This document shows, one piece after another, positions 1-8,528 of a stretch of DNA of 64,000 nucleotides. Numbering within the stretch: the stretch's first letter is position 1; each line of letters starts with the position of its first letter. The stretch spans positions 558,001 through 622,000 of the forward strand of contig JADJOR010000005.1 of assembly GCA_016713665.1 (NCBI GenBank). Reading direction: 5' to 3'. Under the pieces are notes generated by a model that saw nothing but the letters and a program-made list of their open reading frames with translations, was not told where the DNA came from and did not search any database. The position numbers were made by a program, and so were the translations under genes. The DNA comes from Deltaproteobacteria bacterium (lineage in GTDB: Bacteria > Myxococcota_A > UBA9160 > UBA4427).

Positions 1-119
1 GTTCGCATTCCAGATTGAACACTCGATTCTTCTTTTCGATCAGAGACTTAGGCGATCCGGTGCCGGCCCGTCCGAGGCGGCAGCGGCGCTCGGCACAGCG
101 CTTGCTCTAGGGCGGACGC

Positions 120-1370
120 ATGAGTCTCGAACTCGATCTACGCACGGCGGCTTCGGCCACGCGCCCGCTCTCGGCGGGCCGACCCCGGGCCCGTGTCCTG
201 ATCGTCGACGACGAGAGGGGACCACGCGAGTCGCTTCGCATGATTCTTTCCGGGAGCCACGAAGTGACCACCGCGGAAGATGCTGTCGAAGCGCTCGACG
301 TGCTCCGAACCGAAGAGATCGATCTCGTCACCGTCGACCTGAACATGCCCGGCATGAAGGGCGACGAGCTGATGCGGACGGTCCGTGCCGAGTCCCCTCA
401 GACCGAGATCATCATCATCACCGGCTGCGGCTCGATCGAGACCGCCGTCGCCGGCATCCGCCACGGCGTCTTCGACTACCTGATCAAGCCTTTCGACGTC
501 GTCCAGGTCACCGCCTCGGTCGAACGCGCCCTCGCCCGGCGCGCGAGCCGTGGGCGCACGCTGGCCTTCCTGGAAGAGGTCAGCCGGATCCTCGGCCCCG
601 ACCGCGACACCCATCTCTCCCTCGACGAGCTCGAGGCCAACACCCTCGCCCAGGAGCGGCTGCGGGCGCTGCTGGCGGAGCCGGTGCTCCAGCGCGGGCT
701 TGCTGGCCCGCGGGACGGGGGGCCGAGCACGCTCGAATTCCTCGAGGTCCTCGCCGAGACGATCGAGACCCGCGAGCTCTCCATGCGCGGTCATGCCGGC
801 CGCGGCGCCCACGCCGCCGATCTCGTCGCCGCGCGCCTCTGCCTGGGCCGGGAAGAGCGCGATCACGTTCGCATGGCGGCCTTCCTGCACGATATCGGCA
901 AGGTCGGGGCGACGAGCGACGTGCTGGCGGGCCGGGTGCTGCCGGAGGCCGAGCGGCTCGAATCGATCCAGACCCACCCGGCGATGGGTGAACGGCTGCT
1001 GCGGCCTCTCGGTCTCTCGCCGACCGTGACCGCGACCGTCCGCCATCACCACGAGCGCTTCGACGGCCGGGGCTACCCGGACGGGCTCGCCGGTGAGGAC
1101 ATCCCGCTCGCCGCCCGCATCATCGCGATCGTCGACGCCTTCGATGCGATGACCTGCGAGCGCCCCTACCGCGCGGCCCGGACCCCGCAGGCCGCCGTCG
1201 AAGAGCTCCGGGCCAACGCCCGGACCCAGTTCGATCCCAACCTCGTCGACATCTTCTGCGACCTCGTCGCCACCGGCGCCCTCGACACGCTCGAGGAGAC
1301 GAGCGCCTCGACGGCGGACGGACGCAGCGAGCGGGCCCTCGAGGGCATGCGCCGGCGGGGCGCGGCATGA
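120..1370 (+). CDS. Response regulator with HD-GYP c-di-GMP phosphodiesterase output
   Basis: This is a two-component receiver fused to an HD-GYP phosphodiesterase, expected to hydrolyse cyclic-di-GMP when phosphorylated. The receiver spans about residues 24-145, with acidic residues D30/D31, phospho-acceptor D73 in VDLNMPG and conserved K123 in LIKPFD. The HD-GYP domain spans about 205-375 and keeps the metal pair H257-D258 (HDIGKVG) and the signature HHHERFDGRGYP at 309-320, so it looks catalytically competent. The 416-residue length suits the family. No histidine kinase lies in the window. The stop overlaps the start of the PilZ gene (ATGA), so the two are translationally coupled. The ATG at 120 is the only good start; its ribosome-binding site is weak. 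Confidence 0.92.
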   Translation: MSLELDLRTAASATRPLSAGRPRARVLIVDDERGPRESLRMILSGSHEVTTAEDAVEALDVLRTEEIDLVTVDLNMPGMKGDELMRTVRAESPQTEIIIITGCGSIETAVAGIRHGVFDYLIKPFDVVQVTASVERALARRASRGRTLAFLEEVSRILGPDRDTHLSLDELEANTLAQERLRALLAEPVLQRGLAGPRDGGPSTLEFLEVLAETIETRELSMRGHAGRGAHAADLVAARLCLGREERDHVRMAAFLHDIGKVGATSDVLAGRVLPEAERLESIQTHPAMGERLLRPLGLSPTVTATVRHHHERFDGRGYPDGLAGEDIPLAARIIAIVDAFDAMTCERPYRAARTPQAAVEELRANARTQFDPNLVDIFCDLVATGALDTLEETSASTADGRSERALEGMRRRGAA

Positions 1371-1771
1371 GCGCGAACACGGCGCGACTCGCGCTCGACT
1401 CCGACGCCCGCACCGAGCCCCGCGATCGCGTCGTCCACATCGTCGAATTCAGCCCGTTTCCCCGGCGCCGGGCGAACGAGAGGCGTCACATCGGCTTCAC
1501 GCAGGACTGTTCGACGACCGGCTTCGGCCTCGATCTCTCCGAGCCGCTCCGCTCTGGTGATTTGCTGCGCGTCACGCTCCGCGACATCGATGGCGGCGCC
1601 GCCCTGGATGGCCTCGCCCGGGTCGTCTGGTGTCGCCTCGGCGACGTCGCGCGCTATCGAGCGGGGCTCGTGCTGATCCGCGATGGAGCCCGGCGCGTGC
1701 TCGCGCGCAAGCCCGCTTCGACCCGCCGCGCCGCGCGAGGCCCGTCCAGCGAACCTGACCTGCTAGATTGA
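1367..1771 (+). CDS. PilZ-domain cyclic-di-GMP receptor
   Basis: A 134-residue single-domain PilZ protein that should bind cyclic-di-GMP. The two binding motifs are visible: an arginine-rich box RRRANERR at 33-40 and D47-x-S49-x-x-G52 in DCSTTGFGL, followed by a short beta-barrel. The C-terminus is a basic tail with no further domain. The start overlaps the stop of the HD-GYP regulator by four bases, so a c-di-GMP-degrading enzyme and a c-di-GMP sensor are made from one message. TatB begins 6 bp downstream, so tatBC may be cotranscribed. The target is unknown; the tail could mediate partner binding. Confidence 0.88.
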   Translation: MSANTARLALDSDARTEPRDRVVHIVEFSPFPRRRANERRHIGFTQDCSTTGFGLDLSEPLRSGDLLRVTLRDIDGGAALDGLARVVWCRLGDVARYRAGLVLIRDGARRVLARKPASTRRAARGPSSEPDLLD

Positions 1772-1777
1772 CGCCGC

Positions 1778-2344
1778 ATGTTTGGCATCGGCCCGATGGA
1801 GCTGGTGGTGATCGTCGTCGTGGCACTGCTGATCTTCGGTCCGCAGAAGTTGCCGGAGTTCGCCCGCACGATCGGCAAGGGCCTCGCTGAATTCCGCCGC
1901 GCGAGCAACGACCTGCGCCAGAGCCTCGCCCTCGACGAGCTGCAGCACGATCTGCGCAAGACGATGAACGACGCGACCCGCGCGCCCGTCTCGCGACCGG
2001 CTCAGGCCGGCGACACGCTCCCGCCCGGAAGCAACGCGACCGCGGCGACCAGCCCCGCAGCGCCCGGCGTGGGCGCGCCTGCGGACCCGACCGCGGCCGC
2101 CGACCCGAACGAGACCGCCTCCCCGAAGCCGAGCGCCGCCGCGGACGCGAATGCCGCGGTCGGCGCTCCCGTCGTCGCGAGGACCGCCCTGCCGTGGAAG
2201 GGACACCCCGGCGAGCTGCCCGAAGGCATCGACCACGAGCACCACGATCCCGCCGTCCCCGAGGCGACGACCCCGGAGATCGACTCGGAGCTCGGCAACG
2301 TGCCGGTGACGGGCGTCGATCCGTCGGAAACACGACGTGGATGA
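1778..2344 (+). CDS. tatB: Sec-independent translocase subunit TatB
   Basis: Twin-arginine translocase TatA/B-family subunit; with TatC it forms the receptor for folded proteins with twin-arginine signals. The N-terminus has one membrane helix (about 8-22) with polar E8, typical of TatB, then the hinge FGPQKLPE and an amphipathic helix to about residue 60. The rest to 188 is a disordered Ala/Pro/Thr-rich tail, long for TatB. It precedes tatC with an 8-base overlap. No separate tatA is visible, so this subunit may serve both roles, or tatA lies elsewhere. TatA is the alternative name; E8 and the tatC neighbour favour TatB. Confidence 0.85.
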   Translation: MFGIGPMELVVIVVVALLIFGPQKLPEFARTIGKGLAEFRRASNDLRQSLALDELQHDLRKTMNDATRAPVSRPAQAGDTLPPGSNATAATSPAAPGVGAPADPTAAADPNETASPKPSAAADANAAVGAPVVARTALPWKGHPGELPEGIDHEHHDPAVPEATTPEIDSELGNVPVTGVDPSETRRG

Positions 2345-3124
2345 GCGCGCGCTCCCGATCACGGAGCATCTCGCGGAGCTCCGCCGACGGATCGCGATCG
2401 CGCTCGGCGCGATCGTGGCCGGCGCCATCCTCGCCTACAACTTCTCCGAGCCGATCTTCGGCTACATCCTGTCACCCGCGACCGAGGCCCTCGCCGCGAA
2501 GGGCAGCAAGCTCCAGGCGATCGCCCCGACCGAGATCTTCATCGCGTACATCAAATGCGCCCTGCTCGCGGGCTTCGCGCTGACGCTCCCCGTCAGCTTC
2601 TGGCAGCTCTGGGCCTTCGTCGCCCCCGGCCTCTACGACAGCGAGAAGCGCGCGATCTTTCCTTCGTGCTCGCATCGACCGTGCTCTTCGCCCTCGGCGC
2701 CGCCTTCGGCCATACCTTCGTCTTCCCCGTGATGTTCGAGTTCCTGAACAGCTGGGACAACGAGTGGGTGACCTCCGCCTGGACCCTGAACGAGGTCTTC
2801 GGCCTGACCACGCAGCTGATCCTCGCCTTCGGCGTGATCTTCGAGCTGCCGATCTTCGTGTTCTTCCTCTCGCTCTCGGGCATCGTGACCGCGCGCCAGC
2901 TCTTCTCGGGCACGCGTTATGCCGTCGTCGCCTCGTTCGTGATCGGCGCGATCCTGACGCCGCCGGACGTGGTGAGCCAGGTCATGATGTCGGTGCCGAT
3001 GGTCTTGCTGTACCTGGTCGGCGTCGCGGTGGCCTGGATCTTCGAGCCGAAGCCGGCGGCCGACGAGACGAAGGCGCTGCAGACCGTCCCGGCGAGCGAG
3101 CCCGCGGCACGGCGCGACGCCTGA
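2337..3124 (+). pseudogene. tatC: tatC (Tat translocase core) with a one-base frameshift
   Basis: TatC is the multi-spanning receptor of the twin-arginine translocase. Translation from GTG 2337 (8-base overlap with tatB) gives the N-terminal motif ITEHLAELRRRI and helices 1-2 up to LYDSEKRAIFP. The frame is then lost near 2661-2663 and resumes one base earlier as FVLASTVLFALGAAFG, running through the remaining helices to 3124. Inserting one C in the CTTTCCTTC stretch would restore the family sequence EKR...PFV and give about 262 residues. Both halves are otherwise well conserved with no extra stops. A homopolymer consensus error is the simplest explanation; a true pseudogene or -1 frameshifting are alternatives. 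Confidence 0.85.
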
Positions 3125-3224
3125 TCCGACCCGCCGGACGCGGCGGGGCTCCCATGCTATGTAGGGCTTCCCGTTCGGCGCGACGGCGGCTCGCCGGTGT
3201 GCGTCCGCCCGGGAGGAGAGCTGC

Positions 3225-4295
3225 ATGACGACGGTGACGACGACGATGGATATGACGACGACGACGATCCGCCGACCGACGGGGCGCGGCACCACGATTC
3301 GAAAGCGTGCGTACGGAGCGCTCGCGGTCGCGAGCGCCGCCGCGTCGATCGCCCTCTCGGCGACTTCGGCCTCCGCCCAGGCCGTCGACATCCCGGCCAT
3401 TCTCGATGCCGATCTGAAGGCGCCCCCGACGGCGGTCGTCCTCCAATACGGCCACCAGTTCGGTGCCGACGTCGCGGATGGCGGAGGACCCGGCGACAAG
3501 CAGACGAAGCTGGCGCGCGACACGGCGTTCTTCGGCCTGGCCCACCGCTTCAGGCTCGGGGAGCGGACGACCCTCTTCGCGATCGGCAACTACACGCTCC
3601 ACGCCTACGACTTTTCGGGCGGGCGCAACGCGACGAACCGCTACCAGTGGGACCGGGTCCACCGCGGCGTCGTCTCCGGCATCGTCGGTCATGAACTCGG
3701 CGACCACTGGCGGATCCTCGGCGGCGGGCTCGTGCGGACCTGGGGCGAGACCGGCGCGAAGTTCGAAGACACCCTCACGGGCGGCCTGCTCGGCGGCTTC
3801 GACTACCACCCGAACGACGACTTCTCCGTCGGCCTGCTCGTGGGCGCGATCAGCAAGCTCGACGGGGGCGTGGGCCTCCTGCCGGTGCCGACGCTCAAGT
3901 GGAAGTTCGCCGAGGCCTGGCGGCTCAACGTCGGGATGGTGCAGCTCGTCGATCCGGGCGTCGGCGCCCAGATCAACTATCAGCTGACGCCCGGGCTCGG
4001 TCTCGGCGCCGGCTTCACGTATCAGAGCCGGCAGTTCCGCCTGAGCGACGCGCGGCGGGCGCAGGGATCGACCCGACCGAGCCGGACCGACGATGGCGGT
4101 GTCGGCCAGGAGACCGAGATCCCGGTCTTCGCGACGCTCCGTTGGAAGCCCACGCCGACGACCGAGCTCGACCTGAACGGCGGTGTCGCGGTTCGCGGCA
4201 ATCTCCGGGTCGAAGACGAGGACGGCGGTCGGATCGCCGACGACGACTACGAGCCGGCGGGCATCCTCGCGCTCAAGGGTCAGATCTTCTTCTAG
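3225..4295 (+). CDS. Predicted outer-membrane beta-barrel protein
   Basis: An exported 356-residue protein of unknown function. The start at 3225 is supported by GGGAGGAGAG just upstream. The N-terminus is unusually Thr-rich, then basic (RKRAYG), then a hydrophobic Ala/Ser signal segment ending ATSASAQA near residue 52. The mature part alternates polar and aromatic residues in short strands (for example YQWDRVHRGVVSGIVGHELG) with Asp/Gly-rich loops, and ends in IFF, a typical C-terminal barrel strand. I recognise no enzymatic motif. It resembles DUF6268-type barrel proteins, but that is a weak impression. It is followed 31 bp later by a solute-binding lipoprotein gene on the same strand. Confidence 0.7.
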   Translation: MTTVTTTMDMTTTTIRRPTGRGTTIRKRAYGALAVASAAASIALSATSASAQAVDIPAILDADLKAPPTAVVLQYGHQFGADVADGGGPGDKQTKLARDTAFFGLAHRFRLGERTTLFAIGNYTLHAYDFSGGRNATNRYQWDRVHRGVVSGIVGHELGDHWRILGGGLVRTWGETGAKFEDTLTGGLLGGFDYHPNDDFSVGLLVGAISKLDGGVGLLPVPTLKWKFAEAWRLNVGMVQLVDPGVGAQINYQLTPGLGLGAGFTYQSRQFRLSDARRAQGSTRPSRTDDGGVGQETEIPVFATLRWKPTPTTELDLNGGVAVRGNLRVEDEDGGRIADDDYEPAGILALKGQIFF

Positions 4296-4326
4296 TCTTC
4301 GCGTTCGATCCTTCGAGGGAGTCCGC

Positions 4327-5217
4327 ATGAGGTCTCGAGCTTCCAGCACGTCCATCGTCTCCTTGCTCGCCGTCGCGCTGAGCGTCGGCTGCGCCGGTCA
4401 TGGGTTCGGCGGCCCCGGCGGCGAAAGCGCCGGCCGCTCGGCCGCGTCCTCCGCCGCCACCTCCGGAACGGCCTCCGAGCCCGCCGATGCCGTCCACCGC
4501 ATCGTCGAGAGCGGGCGTCTGCGAGTCGGCCTCTCCGGCGCGCAGCCGCCGCTCAACATGAAGGATCGCGAGGGCGAGCTCGTCGGCCTCGACGTCGACC
4601 TCGCGCTGGCCCTCGCCGATGCGATGGACCTCGAGCTCGAGCTGATCGAGCGCCCCTTCGCCGAGCTCCTCCCCGGGCTCGCCGCGGGCGACTTCGATCT
4701 CGTCATCTCGAACATGACGATCACCCCCGCCCGCAACGCCCAGGTCGCGTTCGCCGGCCCGTACCTGATCTCGGGAGCGACCCTGCTGACCCGCAAGGAG
4801 CTCGCCGAGGTCTTCGAGTCGGACGACGCGATCGACTCGGCGGAGCGGACCTTCGGGGTCCGGAGCGGCTCGACGAGCGAGGCGCTGCTGCGCGACGCCT
4901 ATCCGAAGGCGAAGGTCATCGCCGTCGACGATCCCGCGACCCTGATCCCCCGCATCCAGAAGGGCGAGCTCGACGGCCTGCTCTCCGACCTGCCCTACGT
5001 CCGCTTCATGCTCGCCCGCAATCCCGATGCGGGGCTCGCCGAGGTCGGGACGCCCTTCACGACGGAGCCGATCGGCATCGCCCTCGATCCCGGCTCGCCG
5101 CTGCTCGTGAACCTCGTCCAGAACTATCTCAATACCCTCGAGTACACCGGTCTCCTGATCCAGATGAAGACCTACTGGCTGAATGGCGGGAAATGGACCG
5201 CCGAGATCGCCGAGTAG
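4327..5217 (+). CDS. Family 3 extracellular solute-binding lipoprotein (amino-acid type)
   Basis: Periplasmic solute-binding protein of the SBP_bac_3 family, which captures polar amino acids or similar ligands for ABC transporters. The start at 4327 has GAGGGAG five bases upstream and yields a short signal with lipobox LSVGC, so it is lipid-anchored. After an Ala/Ser linker the fold begins at VESGRLRVGLSGAQPPLNM, and the family segments GLDVDLALALADAM and LISGATLLT are clear. The 296-residue length is normal. No permease or ATPase genes are adjacent, so it is an orphan; it may serve a distant transporter or a sensory role. The ligand cannot be told from sequence. Confidence 0.88.
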   Translation: MRSRASSTSIVSLLAVALSVGCAGHGFGGPGGESAGRSAASSAATSGTASEPADAVHRIVESGRLRVGLSGAQPPLNMKDREGELVGLDVDLALALADAMDLELELIERPFAELLPGLAAGDFDLVISNMTITPARNAQVAFAGPYLISGATLLTRKELAEVFESDDAIDSAERTFGVRSGSTSEALLRDAYPKAKVIAVDDPATLIPRIQKGELDGLLSDLPYVRFMLARNPDAGLAEVGTPFTTEPIGIALDPGSPLLVNLVQNYLNTLEYTGLLIQMKTYWLNGGKWTAEIAE

Positions 5218-5296
5218 ACGGCCCCCCGACCCCTGCCGGGTCGACCGACCCGAGATCCGACGAGCACCCGTGACGACGACGAGCGCGCGAACGAGA

Positions 5297-6694
5297 ATGC
5301 GAGCGGGCACCACGACGAGCAGCGGGCTTCCGTTCGCGCGGCTCGCGACCCTCGCCACTTTTGCTTCGCTGGTCCTCGCAGTGGGCTGTGCGAGCTCGGG
5401 CAGGGCCCCGGCGAAGAAGGCCGACGCTCGTCCCCGCCGCACCGTCCTGCTGACCTCCGCCGACGACGTCCGCGTCGGCGCCGAGGCCGCGGAGCAGGTC
5501 GCCACGGAGATCGGCCTGCTCGAGGATCCCAGCCTCGCGCCCTACGTCGAGGGCATCGGGAAGAAGCTCCTGCGCGCGCTCCCGCGCCGGGAGTTCGCCT
5601 ATCGCTTCTCGATCGTCGACGAAATGGAACCGAACGCCTTCGCGCTCCCGGGCGGCCACATCTACGTCTCGCGCGGCCTGCTCGCCCTCGTCAACGACGA
5701 GGACGAGCTCGCCTGCGTCCTGGGTCACGAGATCGTCCACGTCGCGATGCGCCACGCCGCGCAACAGCAGGCCGTCTCGCGTCAGCAGAATCCGCTCTCG
5801 CTGCCGATCTCGCGCCAGTCGACGCTCGCGGCCTACGGACGCGACATGGAGCGCGAGGCTGACGCGATCGGGCAGCGGATTTGTGCAGCGGCCGGCTACG
5901 ATCCGGCCGCGATGGCGCGCTTCATGCGTCGCCTCGACCAGCGGGACCGGCTCCTGATCGGCCATCCCCGGACGGCGACCTTCCTCGACACCCATCCGGG
6001 CTCCGGCGAGCGGGCCGCGATCGACTCGATGCGGGCGAGCGAGCTGCGCTGGACCCGGGACGAATCGCTGGGCGACGTGCGGAGGCGCTACCTCGACCGC
6101 GTCGACGGCCTCGTGATCGGCGACCGACCCGAGACGGGTGTCTTCGTCGACGAGCTCTTCCTGCATCCGGGGCTCGACTTCCAGATCGCGTTTCCGAAGG
6201 GCTGGCTCGTCCAGAACTCGGCGCGGGCCGTCGGTGCGACGACGCCGAGACGCGAAGCGGCGATCTTCCTGATCGGCGATCTGCCCCCCGGCGATCCGGT
6301 CGAGGTCGCGGATGCGTTCGCCGCGAAGGCGCAGGCCGAACACGGCGTGCGGGTCGTCCGAAAGCAGAAGGTCCGCCTCGGCGAACGCGAAGCCGTTCGG
6401 TACCGGCTCGAGGGTGGACGCGGGCCCTACGGCATCGCCGCCGAGGTCACGTTCTTCTCCTTCGCGGGCGGGACGTGGCGGCTCGTCGGCCTCGCGCCCG
6501 AGGCGGTCGCAGACCGCTATTTCGGGACCATCCTGACCTCGATGCGCAGCTTCGGCCCGCTCACCGACGCGAGCCGCGCGGCGATCGAGCTGCGCCGACT
6601 CCGCGTCGTCGCGACGCGCCCGGGCGAGGACGTCGGCGCGCTCGGCCTTCGCTCCGAATGCACCCTCGACCCCGCCGGCACCGCGCTCCTCTAA
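5297..6694 (+). CDS. M48-family zinc metalloprotease lipoprotein
   Basis: An M48 (Oma1/BepA/LoiP-like) peptidase expected in envelope protein quality control. The zinc site HEIVH is at about residues 144-148 with the third ligand E in MEREAD near 186. The N-terminus from ATG 5297 is a lipoprotein signal with lipobox LAVGC; GTG 5270 and ATG 5183 are longer alternatives. The usual TPR tail of BepA is absent. Instead about 180 residues form a C-terminal domain (FQIAFPKGW onward) seen in some M48 lipoproteins. The gene lies about 50 bp after the solute-binding protein and ends just before the G-rich tract. Confidence 0.88.
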   Translation: MRAGTTTSSGLPFARLATLATFASLVLAVGCASSGRAPAKKADARPRRTVLLTSADDVRVGAEAAEQVATEIGLLEDPSLAPYVEGIGKKLLRALPRREFAYRFSIVDEMEPNAFALPGGHIYVSRGLLALVNDEDELACVLGHEIVHVAMRHAAQQQAVSRQQNPLSLPISRQSTLAAYGRDMEREADAIGQRICAAAGYDPAAMARFMRRLDQRDRLLIGHPRTATFLDTHPGSGERAAIDSMRASELRWTRDESLGDVRRRYLDRVDGLVIGDRPETGVFVDELFLHPGLDFQIAFPKGWLVQNSARAVGATTPRREAAIFLIGDLPPGDPVEVADAFAAKAQAEHGVRVVRKQKVRLGEREAVRYRLEGGRGPYGIAAEVTFFSFAGGTWRLVGLAPEAVADRYFGTILTSMRSFGPLTDASRAAIELRRLRVVATRPGEDVGALGLRSECTLDPAGTALL

Positions 6695-6703
6695 GGGGCG
6701 CGC

Positions 6704-6743
6704 GGGGGGGGGGGTTTTGGGGGGGGGGGGGGGGCCGGGGGGG
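6704..6743. repeat. Poly-G tract (G11-T4-G16-CC-G7)
   Basis: Directly after the M48 gene the top strand reads eleven G, four T, sixteen G, two C, seven G. Such a sequence could fold into a G-quadruplex. Equally, it looks like a low-quality consensus, because the adjoining coding remnant carries several frameshifts. It occupies the place where the signal peptide of the downstream porin-like gene should be. Confidence 0.9.
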
Positions 6744-7394
6744 CGGCTTCGCGGCGCGCGGGACCGCCTCGGCCGCCGGCCGCCCGCTCCCTTCGGCTCA
6801 GGCCGCGCGGTCCGATCTCGCCAAGCGAACGCAGAACCCGATCGCGAGCCTGATCTCCGTCCCGTTCCAGGCCAATACGAGCTACCGGGTGGGGCCGCGC
6901 GAGAAGGTCCAGAACGTCCTGAACATCCAGCCGGTCGTCCCGTTCGGGCTCTCCGAGAACTGGAACGTCCCCGACTCGTCCGATCGTCTCCAGCCTTCCT
7001 TCGTTCGGGTCGGCCCAGGCGGGATCGGGAACATCAGCCTGTCGACCTGCATTCGGGCGGCTCTCTGGGGGGGTCTCGTGTTGCGACCGCTCGATCGGTG
7101 GCGTCGACCAGGGGCGCGGGGGCCGTCGCGCTCGTCAGTCAGGCCCATCGTGCCGGCGGCTCGTGAACAACGTGTTCAGTCTGGGGGTCGAAGCAGGGTT
7201 CCTGAGCCTTTGGTCACTTTCAGTGGTCGTCGCGCCGTCTCGGGCTGGTCGCCGGGACGCGTGGCTGGTTGTCCGGCGGCTTCGGCAGGTCCACCGCTTC
7301 CGGCTGCCCGGAACCTCTCGGCCCAGCCTGCGGCAAGAAGCCCAAGGGGCGGGCGACTGGTCGCCCTCCAGATCCAGTTCTGTTCCCGCGTTGA
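6744..7394 (+). pseudogene. Multiply frameshifted porin-like gene (beta-barrel family often labelled 'neuromedin U' or 'transporter')
   Basis: Pieces of one outer-membrane protein family appear in order but in all three forward frames. Frame one carries LAKRTQNPIASLISVPFQ, then VLNIQPVVPFGLSENWNV (to about 6972), and later GGIGNISLST. A second frame carries GAVALVSQ near 7115-7140. A third carries VNNVFSL at 7163, GAGDWS near 7350 and other tail pieces. LQIQF near 7365 is back in frame one, with a stop at 7392-7394. The signal-peptide region merges into the poly-G tract. Each fragment is still recognisable, so there are several small indels, mostly deletions. This is either recent decay or poor consensus; the neighbouring G-run favours the latter. 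Confidence 0.7.
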
Positions 7395-7499
7395 GCGAGG
7401 CCGGGGGTCGGGGGGGCCGAACGATCGCTCGTATTCTGGGGGACCGTCCGCGACTGATTCGGACCAAGCTCGGCCTCCCTCCTAGACGGGAACCGTTCG

Positions 7500-8528
7500 T
7501 TGAAGTCCATCGGCCGCATCCTGCTCCCGCCGACGATCCTGCTCCTCGCGACGTGGTCTGCACTCGCCGCCTTCTTCGGCCCCTACGCGTCGGCGGTCGG
7601 CGCGTGCGTGATCGGTGCCGCCGGGCTCCTCGCCGCCGGCGCGATCGCCCTGGGTCGCGACGCGCGGCTTCCGCTCGCCGTCTTCGTCCCGATCTTCCTG
7701 AGCTTCCTCGTCGCCTGGAGCCGGGTCGAGCCGTCGAACGACCGCCCATGGCAGCCCGACGTCGCCCGGCTGCCGCGCGCCACGATCGAAGGCGACCGCG
7801 TCACGATCCACGACATCCGCGACTTCGACTACCGCAGCGAGACCGACTACACCCCGCGCTACTACGACAAGACCTTCGATCTGCGCGAGCTCGACGAGGT
7901 CGATCTGATCTCGGTCTACTGGATGGGCGACGCCATCGCCCATGTCATGGTCGGCTTCGGATTCGCGGGGCGCGACTACGTCACGATCTCGATCGAGACG
8001 CGCAAGGAGATCGGCGAGAGCTACGACACGATCCGCGGCTTCTTCCGGCAATACGAGCTGATCTACGTCGTCGGCGACGACCGCGACCTGATCCGCCTCC
8101 GGACGAACTACCGCAAGAACCCGGTCGAGGACGTCTACGTCTATCGCACCGCCGTCTCGCTCGCGAACGCGCGTCGCTTCTTCCTCGACTACCTGCGCGA
8201 GATCAACTCCCTGCACGAGCAGCCGGAGTTCTACAACACGGGCACGACGAACTGCACGACGAACGTCTGGCGCCACACGAAGGTGAACCCGGGCCCCCAC
8301 GCATTCTCGTGGAAGATCCTGCTGAGCGGCTATGCGGCGGAGTACGTCTACGAGCTCGGCATGCTCGACTCGAGCATGCCCTTCGACGCGCTGCGGGAGC
8401 TCTCGCACGTCAATCCGGTGGCCCAGGCGGCCGACGGCGCCGTGGATTTCGCGCAGCGGATCCGAGCCGGTCTTCCCCGGCCCGCTCGACACGCCGATCC
8501 CGAACCGGACGCGCTCGAGGGTCAGTAG
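7500..8528 (+). CDS. DUF4105 membrane protein (Lnb N-terminal periplasmic domain)
   Basis: A 342-residue protein with two N-terminal membrane helices (about 5-70) and a periplasmic DUF4105 domain. This domain is known from lipoprotein N-acyltransferase-like (Lnb) proteins. Family hallmarks are visible: DYTPRYYDKTFDL, ISIETRKE, GFFRQYELIYVVGDDRDLI and TTNCTTN with the conserved cysteine. Start is TTG 7500; there is no better ATG. The C-terminal multi-spanning part of full Lnb is absent. The gene converges on the next one and overlaps its stop by seven bases. Acyltransferase activity is only inferred from the family. Confidence 0.85.
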   Translation: MKSIGRILLPPTILLLATWSALAAFFGPYASAVGACVIGAAGLLAAGAIALGRDARLPLAVFVPIFLSFLVAWSRVEPSNDRPWQPDVARLPRATIEGDRVTIHDIRDFDYRSETDYTPRYYDKTFDLRELDEVDLISVYWMGDAIAHVMVGFGFAGRDYVTISIETRKEIGESYDTIRGFFRQYELIYVVGDDRDLIRLRTNYRKNPVEDVYVYRTAVSLANARRFFLDYLREINSLHEQPEFYNTGTTNCTTNVWRHTKVNPGPHAFSWKILLSGYAAEYVYELGMLDSSMPFDALRELSHVNPVAQAADGAVDFAQRIRAGLPRPARHADPEPDALEGQ

